From Io17-Chloro-G2 sp963663135 (GTDB lineage Bacteria; Chloroflexota; Dehalococcoidia; Lucifugimonadales; UBA3495): DNA of 64,000 bases. The stretch lies in contig CAXXRM010000003.1 of NCBI GenBank assembly GCA_963663135.2, forward strand, positions 124,001-188,000. The letters run 5' to 3'. The position numbers and the translations under genes were made by a program. Within the stretch, counting starts at the first letter, position 1, and every line of letters starts with the position of its first letter. The notes beneath the pieces are model-generated. The model had not been told where the DNA came from and searched no databases. It saw nothing but the letters and a program-made list of their open reading frames with translations. This document shows, in pieces, positions 42,900 through 54,094 of this stretch.

Positions 42900-43730
42900 C
42901 TACAGGTCCACGGGCCTCAGGTACGTAGTCCCTCCCCGGCGCTCCAGGTAGCCGGCTTTGGTGTCGTTGCCATGGGAGAAAACCAACAGCCATCCCTGTT
43001 TTTCGGCCTGGCAGAGAAGGTCTTTTTTGCGCTCCAGGGTGGTCTCCGGCGAATTATCGAATGCGGAGATGACGCCCAGGTTGAGGTGATGGCGGGTCGG
43101 GACGATGTCCCCCAGGAAGACCACTCTTTCCCCGCCGTGGTTGAACATGACTATCTGGTGCCCCCGGGCGTGACCGTCGGTGACGATGACGTTGAGCCCA
43201 GGAAATATTTCGGAGTCGCCGCAGAGCAATTCCAGCTGTCCCCGCTCTTCGATGGGGAGGAAGTTGTCCTGCCGGAAAGTGGCATGGCACCGCTCGTTGG
43301 GATTGCAGGCCTCATCCCAGCAAGCCGACTGGACGTAATACTTGGCCTTGGGAAACGTAGGCTCTACGTTGCCCGACCGGTCGATTCGGGTACATCCGCC
43401 GCTGTGGTCAAAATGAAGGTGCGAAAGCACCACGGCGTCGATATCCTTGGGACCAAGCCCCAGGGTCTTCAGACCCTTGAGCAACCGGCTGGGCACCAGT
43501 CCCAAAGCTTCCTTGTCGTTGTCTCTATCCTTGGAGCCTATCCCCGTGTCTACCAGCACGTTGTGTCCGTTAACTTGAAGGAGCAAACAATTCAGCCCCA
43601 ACGTAATGCGGTTTTTCCGATCAATCGATACGTTGTTTTCCCAATCCGTTTTGGGCACCTGCCCAAACATTGTGCCGCCGTCAAACTTGATAACCCCGTC
43701 ACTCATGATTTTCACAGCAGTCGACATCAT
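42900..43730 (-). CDS. MBL-fold metallo-hydrolase
   Basis: The 276-residue metallo-beta-lactamase-fold enzyme has the dinuclear zinc motif HLHFDHSGG (near residues 105-113), a third histidine in TDGHARGHQIV, an aspartate in VFLGDIVPTRHH and a final histidine in FSHGNDTKAG. It resembles the quorum-quenching lactonase/AttM-like and PNP-dependent groups, but the substrate cannot be told. It stands alone, convergent with mtaB across 118 bp. Confidence 0.9.
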   Translation of the reverse strand: MMSTAVKIMSDGVIKFDGGTMFGQVPKTDWENNVSIDRKNRITLGLNCLLLQVNGHNVLVDTGIGSKDRDNDKEALGLVPSRLLKGLKTLGLGPKDIDAVVLSHLHFDHSGGCTRIDRSGNVEPTFPKAKYYVQSACWDEACNPNERCHATFRQDNFLPIEERGQLELLCGDSEIFPGLNVIVTDGHARGHQIVMFNHGGERVVFLGDIVPTRHHLNLGVISAFDNSPETTLERKKDLLCQAEKQGWLLVFSHGNDTKAGYLERRGGTTYLRPVDL

Positions 43731-44472
43731 AACTAACCCCCATACCCTCCTAGATTTTCACCCAGATATCCACCCTATCGAAGCTGTACCGAGGACCTAT
43801 ACCCTTTGCCGTTGCAGAATTAAGAAGAAAAATATTCCAACCGGGTTATATGGTGATTCGCTCACCTTTGGGTACCTGACTTGGTCACAGCCCCTGCAGG
43901 GCGCTCCCGGCGGACGGTCCGCCAAACACCTATCATTTGAACCGGGTCAATCGGGAAACAAACTGGCACCTCCAAATTGATTTGTTGCTTGATGGTTAAA
44001 CCAGGACTTGATAGGCCGGTGACGGCCCGGCGTCGACCGGTATGAATTGTATCGCCAGCACCTTATAGTTATTTGAAATTCTCGCTAAAATTATGACACT
44101 TGGGACTTAAAAAACGGAAAATCTTGTTGGACGTTTTTGACACTATCAGATATAAGGCACAATTTCCTATTTGTCAAGCTTTTTTTAAAATTTACATAAT
44201 TAAAATATAAATTCATTGCCCGGCGTGCGAGGATCGCCCATAGTTGGGCCGGCAAGTAAAGTCATCGATAATAGTGGGGTGGAAATTCCCACCACTCATC
44301 AAACAATGCCGTCTACCAATCATGGGAGCCAATTGGTCCGGCCTTCCAATGACCCCTACAACAAGATTGACCAAGTCCCGGACCGGCGGAGAAATGTTAC
44401 AATCCCCATGATCCAGGGCTCTGGCCGGAGAGAATTGCACCTCTCAAGACCGACCGGCAACAGGAGGCTCCG
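43731..44472. other. Long intergenic region with an AT-rich island
   Basis: This 742-bp region has no accepted gene. From about 44080 to 44215 GC drops to near 28% (by eye) in a window of about 60%, with A and T runs such as CTTTTTTTAAAATTTAC. A possible promoter TTGTCA (44171-44176) with TACATA 16 bp on could drive the DUF1800 gene 270 bp downstream. A small hairpin GGTGA-TTCGC-TCACC lies near 43852. Confidence 0.55.
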
Positions 44473-45888
44473 ATGACACAGACCAACGTCGGGTTGATGG
44501 CCCACCTGATGCGCCGCGCCGGTTTCGGGGCCACTCCGGATGAACTGGACGCCCTCCTGTCTTGTGGCTACGAGCAGACGGTGGTCGACCTTCTGTCCCC
44601 GCCCGGACCCGCCGACCAGGGTGCGTTAGCCGACGAAGACATCATCCGCCGTTACCACGTCGACCAGAACAGCCTGATGTTGATCGAAAGCTCCCAGGCG
44701 TATTGGCTGTACCGTATGATCAACACCCGCCGCCCCCTGGAAGAGAAAATAGCCCTGTTCTGGCATGGGTTGTTCGCTACGGCCTACGGCAAACTGAACC
44801 ACGCCAAAGCGGTGGTCAACCAGACCAACACATTTCGCCGCTGCGGCCTGGGCCATTTCCGGACGTTGCTGCTTGAGTTGGCCCGGGACCCGGCCATGAT
44901 CTTCTGGCTGGACAACAAGGACAACCACAAAGACGCTCCCAACGAAAACTTCGGCCGCGAGCTGCTTGAGCTGTTTTCCATGGGCATCGGCAACTACACC
45001 GAGGCGGATGTTAAGGCCTGCGCCCGCGCCTTTACCGGCTGGACCATCGCTAATCCAAAATACATGAGCATACGGGCTTCCCGGGACTCCATCTGGCCCC
45101 ACGGCCGTCTGGACTGGCAGTTCGAGTACCTGCCGCAAGACCACGACCATAGCGACAAGACCTTCCTGGGGCGCATCGGCCCATTCAACGGCGAAGACGT
45201 TATCGACATCATCTGCCAGAGTCCGGCCGCGGCGAAGTTCATCGCCGGCAAGCTGTACAACTTCTTCGTAGCCGACGTCGCCGATCCCCAGGCCATCCAC
45301 GAGTTGTCCGATGAATTCCTCCGGACCCAGGGCCACATCGGTTCGGTGATGCGGGTCTTGTTCCTATCCGATTTCTTCAAGTCCGAACAGGTGCGGTTCG
45401 CCCGGGTGAAAAGCCCCGCAGAGCTGGTCGCCGGCACAGCCCGGTTGGCCGGCAGCCATCAGACCGCTGATTGGAGCATCGTGGACCTGGCGATGGAAGC
45501 TAACTACATGGGCCAGGAAATCCTGAACCCGCCGTCGGTGGAAGGCTGGCACACGGGGACAGAGTGGGTTGACACCGGCACCCTCGTGGAACGGGTCAAC
45601 TCTGCGGGCAAAGAAATGGGTGACCTGACCCGACCCGGCGTCCGGGCCATCGTGGACCGTCTCAAAGGCAGTGGCAAAACGATGTCGCCCGAGGAAACCG
45701 TGGAAGCGTGCCTCCTGCTGCTGGGAGACCTCCGCGTGTCCCAATCTACGCGCGACCACCTGGTGGAATACGCGGCCGCCCAGGGGGACTTCAGGTTCGA
45801 GACCGGCGCCATCGACTCCTGCGCCGGCCCCCGGGTGGCTGAGTTGCTGCAACTCATTGTCGCCACCAGGGAATACCAGTTGGCCTGA
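44473..45888 (+). CDS. DUF1800 family protein
   Basis: The 471-residue protein matches DUF1800: LMAHLMRRAGFGATPDELDALL at the N-terminus, EKIALFWHGLFATAYGK, LELARDPAMIFWLDNKDNHKDAPNENFGRELLELFSMGIGNYTEADV and ARAFTGWTI. AGGAGG precedes the ATG. No signal peptide is evident. The usual partner is a DUF1501 protein, but here the next gene, 2 bases away, encodes an NHL beta-propeller. The role of DUF1800 is unknown. Confidence 0.92.
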   Translation: MTQTNVGLMAHLMRRAGFGATPDELDALLSCGYEQTVVDLLSPPGPADQGALADEDIIRRYHVDQNSLMLIESSQAYWLYRMINTRRPLEEKIALFWHGLFATAYGKLNHAKAVVNQTNTFRRCGLGHFRTLLLELARDPAMIFWLDNKDNHKDAPNENFGRELLELFSMGIGNYTEADVKACARAFTGWTIANPKYMSIRASRDSIWPHGRLDWQFEYLPQDHDHSDKTFLGRIGPFNGEDVIDIICQSPAAAKFIAGKLYNFFVADVADPQAIHELSDEFLRTQGHIGSVMRVLFLSDFFKSEQVRFARVKSPAELVAGTARLAGSHQTADWSIVDLAMEANYMGQEILNPPSVEGWHTGTEWVDTGTLVERVNSAGKEMGDLTRPGVRAIVDRLKGSGKTMSPEETVEACLLLLGDLRVSQSTRDHLVEYAAAQGDFRFETGAIDSCAGPRVAELLQLIVATREYQLA

Positions 45889-45889
45889 C

Positions 45890-46921
45890 ATGAGCGCCGC
45901 CAACTCGCCGGTCTACGACCACACCATAGGATTTCAATCCAACCAGGGCAGGGGGTTCAACAACCCCGTGGACTTGGCCCTGAATTCCCGGGGAATCCTG
46001 TACGTCTTGAACCGGGGCGGTCCTGAAACGCCGGTCCGGCTGCCCTACAAGCGGGTCACAATCTGCACCGCCGACGAAGAATACCTGGGAGAATTCGGTA
46101 CCGGCGGCACGGGGAACGGTGAGTTCTGGTGGCCCAGTTCTCTCGCGTTCGACAGCGCCGGCCGGCTGTACATCGTCGACGAAGCCCTGCAACGTGTTTC
46201 GATTTATGACGCCGAAGGGGGCTACCTGGACCATTGGGGGGAAGGCGGCTCCCGCGACGGCCAACTCAACCGCCCCTCTTCTATCGCGTTCGACCAGGAT
46301 GACAATCTGTACCTGGCCGACAGCCTGAACCACCGGGTGCAGAAGTTCACCAAAGAGGGACGGTTTTTGGGGAAGTGGGGCGAGCCGGGAGACGGCCCTG
46401 GGCAGTTCAACATGCCGTGGGGAATTGCCCTAGCCTCCGATGGGACCGTCTACGTGGCCGATTGGCGCAACGACCGGATTCAAAAATTCACAATCTCCGG
46501 GGAGTTTCTTGGGCAATTCGGCGAATCCGGTGACGGTGAAGGACAACTCAGCCGCCCCGCCGGGTTGGCGGTGGATTCCACGGGCCGTGTGTACGTCGCT
46601 GATTGGGGCAACGAGCGCGTCCAGATTTTTGGCCCCGCCGGGGATTTCCTCGCCAGCCTGAGAGGAGACTCAGCGCCCTCCCGTTGGGCCCAGGACTATT
46701 TTAACGCCAACCCCGACGAGGCCCGGGCCAGGGCTGAGTCCAACCTGGAGCCTGACCTTGGCGTTGGGGTGGCGACCCGAAGCGAACGGCGCCGGGAAGA
46801 GTCGGCGAACATAGAAAAGCTGTTCTGGGGGCCCACGTCGGTAAGGCTGGACGGACAGGGCCACATATATGTAGTGGACAGCCTACGCCACCGCGTCCAG
46901 ATCTACCGCTGGGCTGACTGA
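45890..46921 (+). CDS. NHL-repeat beta-propeller protein
   Basis: ATG 45890, one base after the DUF1800 stop, is the likely start; the longer frame back to 45671 is the shadow of the upstream gene. The 343-residue product is built of about six NHL repeats (FDSAGRLYIVDEALQRVSIYD; DDNLYLADSLNHRVQKFT; DGTVYVADWRNDRIQKFT; TGRVYVADWGNERVQIFG; GHIYVVDSLRHRVQIYR). An interruption of about 55 acidic, Arg-rich residues lies before the last blade. There is no signal peptide. NHL propellers bind proteins or RNA or act as lyases; coupling suggests a complex with the DUF1800 protein. Confidence 0.88.
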   Translation: MSAANSPVYDHTIGFQSNQGRGFNNPVDLALNSRGILYVLNRGGPETPVRLPYKRVTICTADEEYLGEFGTGGTGNGEFWWPSSLAFDSAGRLYIVDEALQRVSIYDAEGGYLDHWGEGGSRDGQLNRPSSIAFDQDDNLYLADSLNHRVQKFTKEGRFLGKWGEPGDGPGQFNMPWGIALASDGTVYVADWRNDRIQKFTISGEFLGQFGESGDGEGQLSRPAGLAVDSTGRVYVADWGNERVQIFGPAGDFLASLRGDSAPSRWAQDYFNANPDEARARAESNLEPDLGVGVATRSERRREESANIEKLFWGPTSVRLDGQGHIYVVDSLRHRVQIYRWAD

Positions 46922-46949
46922 CGGAAAGGCTCGTCCAACAACAGCCGTC

Positions 46950-47918
46950 TCAGGTGATTGAAAGACTTCCGGCTTTGACCCCATTCCCCGGCATATCGAA
47001 AGGGCCAAAGGCTTCTCCGGGTTGGTCCGCTGCAGGCTGCACCCCGGCGAGCCGCCGCTCAGCCGCCTGACAGTAAGACTCCAGAATTTCGTACCCCACG
47101 AAGTGACGCTGCGCCATGCTCGCCGCGACCGCCGTGCTGCCGCTTCCCAGAAACGGGTCCAGGACTACCTCTCCCGCGTAGGAGTAAAGCTGGACGCACC
47201 GGTGCGGCAACTCCACGGGGAATGGAGCGGGATGTCCAACCTTTGCCGCCGACTCCGAAGGGAAATTCCACACGCTCTTGGTGTATTCCAAAAACTGGTC
47301 CCGGGTTATCGTGGAGTTCCGCCCCTCAACCTGGGGCCTGCTGAAACTCTCTTTACAGAAGATTAAAATGTACTCGTGCACGTCTCGCAGCGTCGGGTTG
47401 GATGGCGACATCCAACTGCCCCACGCGGTCGATCTGCCGGCGCTCCCCCCCTTGTCCCAAATCACCTCGCCACGCATCAAAAACCCTATTTCCATCATGT
47501 CCTGAATGATCAGGGCGTGCAACGGCAGATAGGGCCTGCGTCCCAAATTGGCCACGTTTACGCACGCCCGGCCCCCGGGAACCAGCGTCCGGTATACCTC
47601 GGACATCACCCGTTTCAAAAAACCGGTGTATTCCTCAAGGGTCAGGTCTTCGTCATAGTCCTTTCCCACGTTGTAGGGCGGTGACGTAACCATCAGGTGG
47701 ACGCTGTTGTCCGGCAATTCCGCCATCCGTTCGCTGGAACCGCATATCACGGTATCCAGGGTCTCCGCCGGGATGGGGTTTTCGATGTAGGGGACTTTCT
47801 GTTCCGGACGTAAACCGTCATACAAACGGCCGGCGTAGAAGGTGGTGGAGTCGTGACCGAAGCGTCCCGTCGAACCAAAGGACGAAGTGCGGGTCCCTCT
47901 TCCCTCGCGAGCAGGCAT
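46950..47918 (-). CDS. DNA methyltransferase, beta class (N4-cytosine or N6-adenine)
   Basis: The 322-residue SAM-dependent DNA methylase has the catalytic motif IV TSPPYNVGKDYDEDLT (near residue 78) ahead of the SAM motif region DPFLGSGSTAVAA (near 265), the beta-class order. SPPY favours N4-cytosine or related modification. A variable recognition region lies between (about 130-235). No restriction endonuclease is recognisable nearby. A small protein gene lies one base upstream on the same strand. It may be a solitary regulatory methylase or the remaining half of a type II system. Confidence 0.9.
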   Translation of the reverse strand: MPAREGRGTRTSSFGSTGRFGHDSTTFYAGRLYDGLRPEQKVPYIENPIPAETLDTVICGSSERMAELPDNSVHLMVTSPPYNVGKDYDEDLTLEEYTGFLKRVMSEVYRTLVPGGRACVNVANLGRRPYLPLHALIIQDMMEIGFLMRGEVIWDKGGSAGRSTAWGSWMSPSNPTLRDVHEYILIFCKESFSRPQVEGRNSTITRDQFLEYTKSVWNFPSESAAKVGHPAPFPVELPHRCVQLYSYAGEVVLDPFLGSGSTAVAASMAQRHFVGYEILESYCQAAERRLAGVQPAADQPGEAFGPFDMPGNGVKAGSLSIT

Positions 47919-47919
47919 T

Positions 47920-48252
47920 TCAGACCCCTCCCCTACCGCCTTTGCCTCCCCCGCTAAGAAACTTGTGGCTGTCAGCCCAGTAGAGATCTTTGCTCTCCAG
48001 GTACCGGTCGGTGAGCATCTCGGAAGCGGATTTGCCCGCGGGCGGCGGCGGCGGTTGGTATTCGCTTTCGTTTACGACCTGCTTGAACAAAGCCTGGGCC
48101 TGTTTCAGAACCCGAAAAGACCCCAGGTCCCTGCCGCTTTTCAGGACGTGGTACTTCCCGTCCTGAGGGACGCTATCCGTCGCCCTTTCTACCGAGAGTT
48201 CCAGGTCCGGTATGAACTGTCGATAATATTCCCCTGCCACTTGCCCCTCCAA
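47920..48252 (-). CDS. Small unidentified protein coupled to the DNA methyltransferase
   Basis: The 110-residue, charged protein begins with VAGEYYRQFIPDLELSVERATDSVPQDGKYHVL, has a helical centre and a Pro-rich stretch (PPPPPAGK) before a Gly-rich end. Its stop precedes the methyltransferase ATG by a single base, so it is coupled. I recognise no family. It is too short for a typical type II endonuclease; candidates are a small accessory subunit or an unrelated co-transcribed protein. Confidence 0.6.
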   Translation of the reverse strand: MEGQVAGEYYRQFIPDLELSVERATDSVPQDGKYHVLKSGRDLGSFRVLKQAQALFKQVVNESEYQPPPPPAGKSASEMLTDRYLESKDLYWADSHKFLSGGGKGGRGGV

Positions 48253-48409
48253 ACCCGACCGGATTCTGACAAACCGCGGTGAATGTCAGGTCAACAACCC
48301 GGCGTCATCGTATAGCAAGTCTATTCGGCGGGCAACGGCTTGCTTTCGATGGTTCGCCGGCCGTGGAAGCGGATCACGCAGTCGGAAATGGCCGGAGGTC
48401 AGTCGCTCG

Positions 48410-50157
<1,748 letters not shown>

Positions 50158-50158
<1 letters not shown>

Positions 50159-51681
50159 TACGCTTCTCCTTGCATAGCGGCCAGCCGTTCCTGTGCGTCG
50201 TTGAGCCGCCGAATTACCAGTTCCCGACCCAAGACCTCCATGGTCTCAAATAGAGGGGGCGTTGCGTTCCGCCCGGTCACGGCCACCCGGAGCGTGCCGA
50301 AGAACTGGCGCGGCGACAGGCCGAGGTCGCCAGCCAATTTCCGCAGCGATTGTTCGAGGGATTCGTGCTGAAAATCCGGAATGTAGCCAAGGTCCCCCAG
50401 GGTTCTTTCCAGGGCCCACATAACCGTGTCCCCGTCCATACCCTTTTGGATCAAGGTTGCTCCGGGCTCGTAGTCCACGTGCTCCTGGAAGAAAAAAGCT
50501 CCCCGCTCCCAAACCTCTGACAGCAGCTTGATCCGCTCTTGAATCAGAGGGACCACTGCGAGAAGACGGTCCTGGTCGACCGGGGGTTTGAAACAGGGCA
50601 AATTTTTCTCCAGGTCTGCCTCCAAATAAGGGGCGACCCGGGCCGCCAGGTCTTCCGGCGGCAGGTCTCGGATGTAAACTCCATTCATCCAGGCCAGCTT
50701 TTCCTGGTCGAAAATCGCCCCGCCCAGGCTCACCCTGTCCAGGCTGAAGTTTTCCACCAACGTCTGCCTAGACATTACTTCCGTCTTATCGTCCAGAGAC
50801 CAACCCAGCAGGACCATGAAATTGACCATGGCCTCCGGTAGGTATCCCAGGTCACGATACTCAAGAATGGAAGTGGCGCCGTGCCTCTTGGACAGCTTGT
50901 CCCGGTCGGGACCCAGGATCATGGGCAAATGACCGAACCTCGGCGGCGAATACCCCAAGGCTCCGTAAAGCTGCAAATGCCTGGGGGTGCTGGGAAGCCA
51001 CTCTTCGGCTCGCAGCACGTGGGAAATGTTCATCAGGTGATCGTCCACTACCACCGCTAGGTGATAGGTGGGGAACCCGTCGGACTTCATAATGACGAAA
51101 TCGTTAAAAAGCTCGTTTCGCCACTCCACCCGCCCCCGGATCAGGTCTTCCACGCTGGTAGTCCCGGAGCGGGGCATCGCAAACCGGATAACCGACGGCT
51201 CCCCCCGGGCAACCAGTTCCTCCCGTTGGGCGCCGGTCAAATCGCGGCACCTTCCGTCATAGCCCGGAAAAGCCTTGCGAGCAGCTTGGTCCGCCCGCAT
51301 CTGCTCCAAACGCTCTGTGGAGCAGTAGCAACGGTAGGCCAGTCCCTGGTCCACCATTCGTTCGGCCGCGGCCTGGTAATGGGGGAGACGCTGGGATTGC
51401 AGGTACGGTCCGTAAGGGCCGCCAACACCGGGGCCCTCGTCGTATTCAATTCCCAGCCACTTCAGCCCTTCCAGCATGGCTTCCTGCGCTCCGGGCTCAA
51501 ACCGCTCCTGATCGGTGTCTTCCACCCGCACGACGAATTGCCCGCCATACCTGCGGGCGAATAGCCAGTTGAACAGGGCGGTGCGCATGTTGCCTATGTG
51601 GGGTTCGCCGGTGGGGCTGGGCGCGTACCTGACTCTGGGATTTTCCACTAAGACCAGACTCCTTTTGCGTTCGGAAACCAT
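50158..51681 (-). CDS. gltX: Glutamyl-tRNA synthetase
   Basis: Class I synthetase for tRNA(Glu). The HIGH motif appears as YAPSPTGEPHIGNMRTALFNW (residues 19-39) and KMSKS as DKLSKRHGA (near 245). A Cys-containing zinc region (YRCYCSTERLE with CRDL) fits bacterial GltX. The 507-residue length is normal. It leads the gltX-glnS pair, coupled by one-base overlap. Charging of both Glu and Gln is thus co-expressed. Confidence 0.96.
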
Positions 51682-51750
51682 TTTATCACGCAGGCCAGCC
51701 CGGAACCTGCCCGCAATCCGAACTGGATTTGTTACGCCGGGGTCCTTCTT

Positions 51751-52740
51751 TCAACCCGGCGCGGCAGGGGCTTGCGTCCCGCGCGCTTGAGGGCTGTTGC
51801 TTTTGGCACTCTGCTCATCCCGCAACCGTTCCACGACCCCGGCCAAGTCGGTGGGCAGACCCGAGCGAAACTCCACCGGCTCTCCATTGGCGGGATGTTT
51901 AAATCCCAGGTGGTGAGCGTGCAGAAAGTGCCGGTCGATTTCATCTTGGGGTCGCCCGTAGACCCGGTCGCCGAACAGCGGGTGCCCCAGGTGGGCCATG
52001 TGGACCCGGGCCTGGTGGGTACGGCCCGTCTCCAGGTAAAGCTCAATCAGGCTCCAGCCGGAAATGTGCTCCAACACCCGGTAACGCGTCCGGGACTCCC
52101 TCCCCCCGGCCACCACAGCCATGCGTTTGCGATGATACGGGTCGCGGCCGACGGGCGCGTCGACGACTCCCGACTCTTGGGAAGGCCGGCCGGAAACAAG
52201 GGCCAAATACCCTTTGGTTACCCGCCGGTCCCTGATCTGCGTCGACAAGTCGTTGTGGGCCGTCTGGGTCCTGGCCACCATCATCAACCCCGACGTGTCC
52301 TTGTCCAACCGGTGGACAATGCCGGGACGTATCTGTCCCCCGATGACGCCCACGTCTTTCATGTCGGGGCAAAGGGCCAGCAACCCGTTGACCAGCGTGT
52401 GATCTGGGTGTCCCGGTCCAGGGTGCACCGACAGGCCCGGAGGCTTGTCAATCACCACCAGTTGATCGTCCTGGTGCACCACGGTCAAGGGCATCCACTG
52501 GGGCGCTATGCCCGTGGGCCGGGGCGGCGGCAGAGTGAAGGCAACCAGGTCCCCGGGCCTCAGCCGCTGCGCTGCCTTGGCGGCGTTGGCGTTAACCAGG
52601 ACACAGCCTTGCCGGATGTACCCTCGCCACTGGCTGCGCGTAAGCTGGGGTTCAACCGAGGTCAAATACGAGTCCAATCTCGGCTGAAAGTCCTCAACCG
52701 GATATTCTTTGGTTTCGGCAGTCAACCCCGACGATGCCAT
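51751..52740 (-). CDS. RluD-type 23S rRNA pseudouridine synthase
   Basis: The start ATG 52740 is chosen because the frame back to 52941 lies inside lspA; the product has 329 residues. An N-terminal S4 domain (RLDSYLTSVEPQLTRSQWRGYIRQGCVLVN) is followed by the RluA/RluC/RluD catalytic domain: VVIDKPPGLSVHPG, then the catalytic aspartate in PGIVHRLDKDTSGLMMVA. GRTHQARVHMAHLGHPLFGDRVYG is the family tail. It lies 4 bp after lspA, the order common in many bacteria. Likely forms pseudouridine in 23S rRNA. Confidence 0.92.
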   Translation of the reverse strand: MASSGLTAETKEYPVEDFQPRLDSYLTSVEPQLTRSQWRGYIRQGCVLVNANAAKAAQRLRPGDLVAFTLPPPRPTGIAPQWMPLTVVHQDDQLVVIDKPPGLSVHPGPGHPDHTLVNGLLALCPDMKDVGVIGGQIRPGIVHRLDKDTSGLMMVARTQTAHNDLSTQIRDRRVTKGYLALVSGRPSQESGVVDAPVGRDPYHRKRMAVVAGGRESRTRYRVLEHISGWSLIELYLETGRTHQARVHMAHLGHPLFGDRVYGRPQDEIDRHFLHAHHLGFKHPANGEPVEFRSGLPTDLAGVVERLRDEQSAKSNSPQARGTQAPAAPG

Positions 52741-52744
52741 AACG

Positions 52745-53446
52745 TCAAACCTTGCCGGTCGAACCCGATGGGCCCTCCCATCTCTCTTCAATGCGCTCCC
52801 GCACTCCGCAGGTGGAACACCGCCAGCCCATTCCGGCCGGCCGCATGTCCCCGTCACACAGCGGGCATCGGGCATAAGGGCTTTCCAGCGTTGCCTGGTT
52901 CGACCGGACGTCGGACTCCAGGACAGTCCCAGGCCCCTCACGTTTCGCCTCGCGCCCGCCGGTCACAAATATCCACCCCAGCAACACCAGGCCGGTTACG
53001 ATAGACGCGTCAGCCACGTTAAAGATCGGCCACGCTCCCACGTCCAGGAAATCCGTAACGCGGCCCAGCAACACGCGGTCCAACAGGTTGCCTGCGGCGC
53101 CCCCAAGCTGGAGGCCCAGGCTCAGACGCAGCAGCAGGGTGGGCCGTCGCTGGCTGTAGTAGATCAAAACCAGTACGGTGACGCCGATGAGGGACGCCAG
53201 TATCAACGGTGAGTTCTGGCCTTGAAACAGCCCGAAGGCGCTTCCCGTATTGTAGGTGTGGCTTATGCGGAAGAAACCTTCCGCCGGAAACGATTCCCGG
53301 AGGGCCAGGAACTCTCTGACCAGTGACTTGGAAAACTGATCGGTCAGAAAGACCAGCGCCGCCAGTGGGAGAAGGACCAGGTCTTTGTAGACCTGACTGC
53401 GGCCAAGCGGATTCCCGCCGCCGGGTGAGGTTGGCGCTTCGGTCAT
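52745..53446 (-). CDS. lspA: Lipoprotein signal peptidase with C-terminal zinc ribbon
   Basis: Aspartic membrane protease that cleaves prolipoprotein signal peptides. Four membrane segments are visible, with the family motifs NTGSAFGL, AAGNLLDRVLLGRVTDFLDV and FNVADASI carrying the two catalytic aspartates. LspA is usually 150-170 residues; here a C-terminal extension of about 60 residues ends in a Cys4 zinc ribbon (CPLCDGDM and CSTCGVR), which is unusual. The many lipoproteins in this window would be its substrates. It precedes rluD by 4 bp and overlaps nothing. Confidence 0.92.
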   Translation of the reverse strand: MTEAPTSPGGGNPLGRSQVYKDLVLLPLAALVFLTDQFSKSLVREFLALRESFPAEGFFRISHTYNTGSAFGLFQGQNSPLILASLIGVTVLVLIYYSQRRPTLLLRLSLGLQLGGAAGNLLDRVLLGRVTDFLDVGAWPIFNVADASIVTGLVLLGWIFVTGGREAKREGPGTVLESDVRSNQATLESPYARCPLCDGDMRPAGMGWRCSTCGVRERIEERWEGPSGSTGKV

Positions 53447-53452
53447 AAGAGA

Positions 53453-54094
53453 TTACTTCAAGTGCTCAGTGAAAAACCGGCAGACCTCCGGAGACATTTG
53501 ATCTTCATAGCCGCCCCAGAAGTGGTCGGCGCCGGCCACCAGGCGGCACTGCGGGCGGTGAGAAAACGCATCCAGGACCGGTTCCAGCGATTCGGATTGG
53601 ACCAGCCTGTCCTGGTCTCCGGCGATAAGGAAAACCGGGCGCTTGCTCTTTTTTAAGGGAGTGGACTCCACCGCCGCAAAAGGCGGTGAAATCACGGCTA
53701 TCGCCTTGGCCTTTGCGTGTATCTTGGCGTTTTCCAACACTACCCGGGAACCGAAGGAGTACCCGGCAACGCCCACGCGGCCACCGTCTACGTCACGCCA
53801 GGCCTTGAGGACGTCCAAGGCCGCAAGCGCGTCGTTAGCCTCCAACTTGCCTTCGGTGTGCTCCCCGCCGCTGTTGCCTACGCCCCGGAAGTTGAATCTG
53901 AGAGTGGCGAATCCGCTTTGAGTAAGGGCATATGCCACCGACAGGACCACGTTGTTGTCCATGTTGCCGCCACGCAGCGGATGCGGATGGCAAATCACCA
54001 CGCCGGCGAGGGGGCCAACATCGCCCTCGGGAACGGCTACGACACCTTCCAGGGTAACGCCCTTGGATTCAAACGAAATCGCGCTTTGACGCAT
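53453..54094 (-). CDS. Alpha/beta hydrolase (dienelactone hydrolase-like)
   Basis: The 213-residue hydrolase has an oxyanion-side ICHPHPLRGGNMDNN, the RFNFRGVGNSGG segment and the nucleophile elbow GYSFGS. The acid and base are likely the Asp in AGDQDRLV and His in GADHFWGG. This YfrX/CocE-like small hydrolase group has no firm function. Ends 6 bp before lspA, so it is probably first in the hydrolase-lspA-rluD run. Confidence 0.88.
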   Translation of the reverse strand: MRQSAISFESKGVTLEGVVAVPEGDVGPLAGVVICHPHPLRGGNMDNNVVLSVAYALTQSGFATLRFNFRGVGNSGGEHTEGKLEANDALAALDVLKAWRDVDGGRVGVAGYSFGSRVVLENAKIHAKAKAIAVISPPFAAVESTPLKKSKRPVFLIAGDQDRLVQSESLEPVLDAFSHRPQCRLVAGADHFWGGYEDQMSPEVCRFFTEHLK

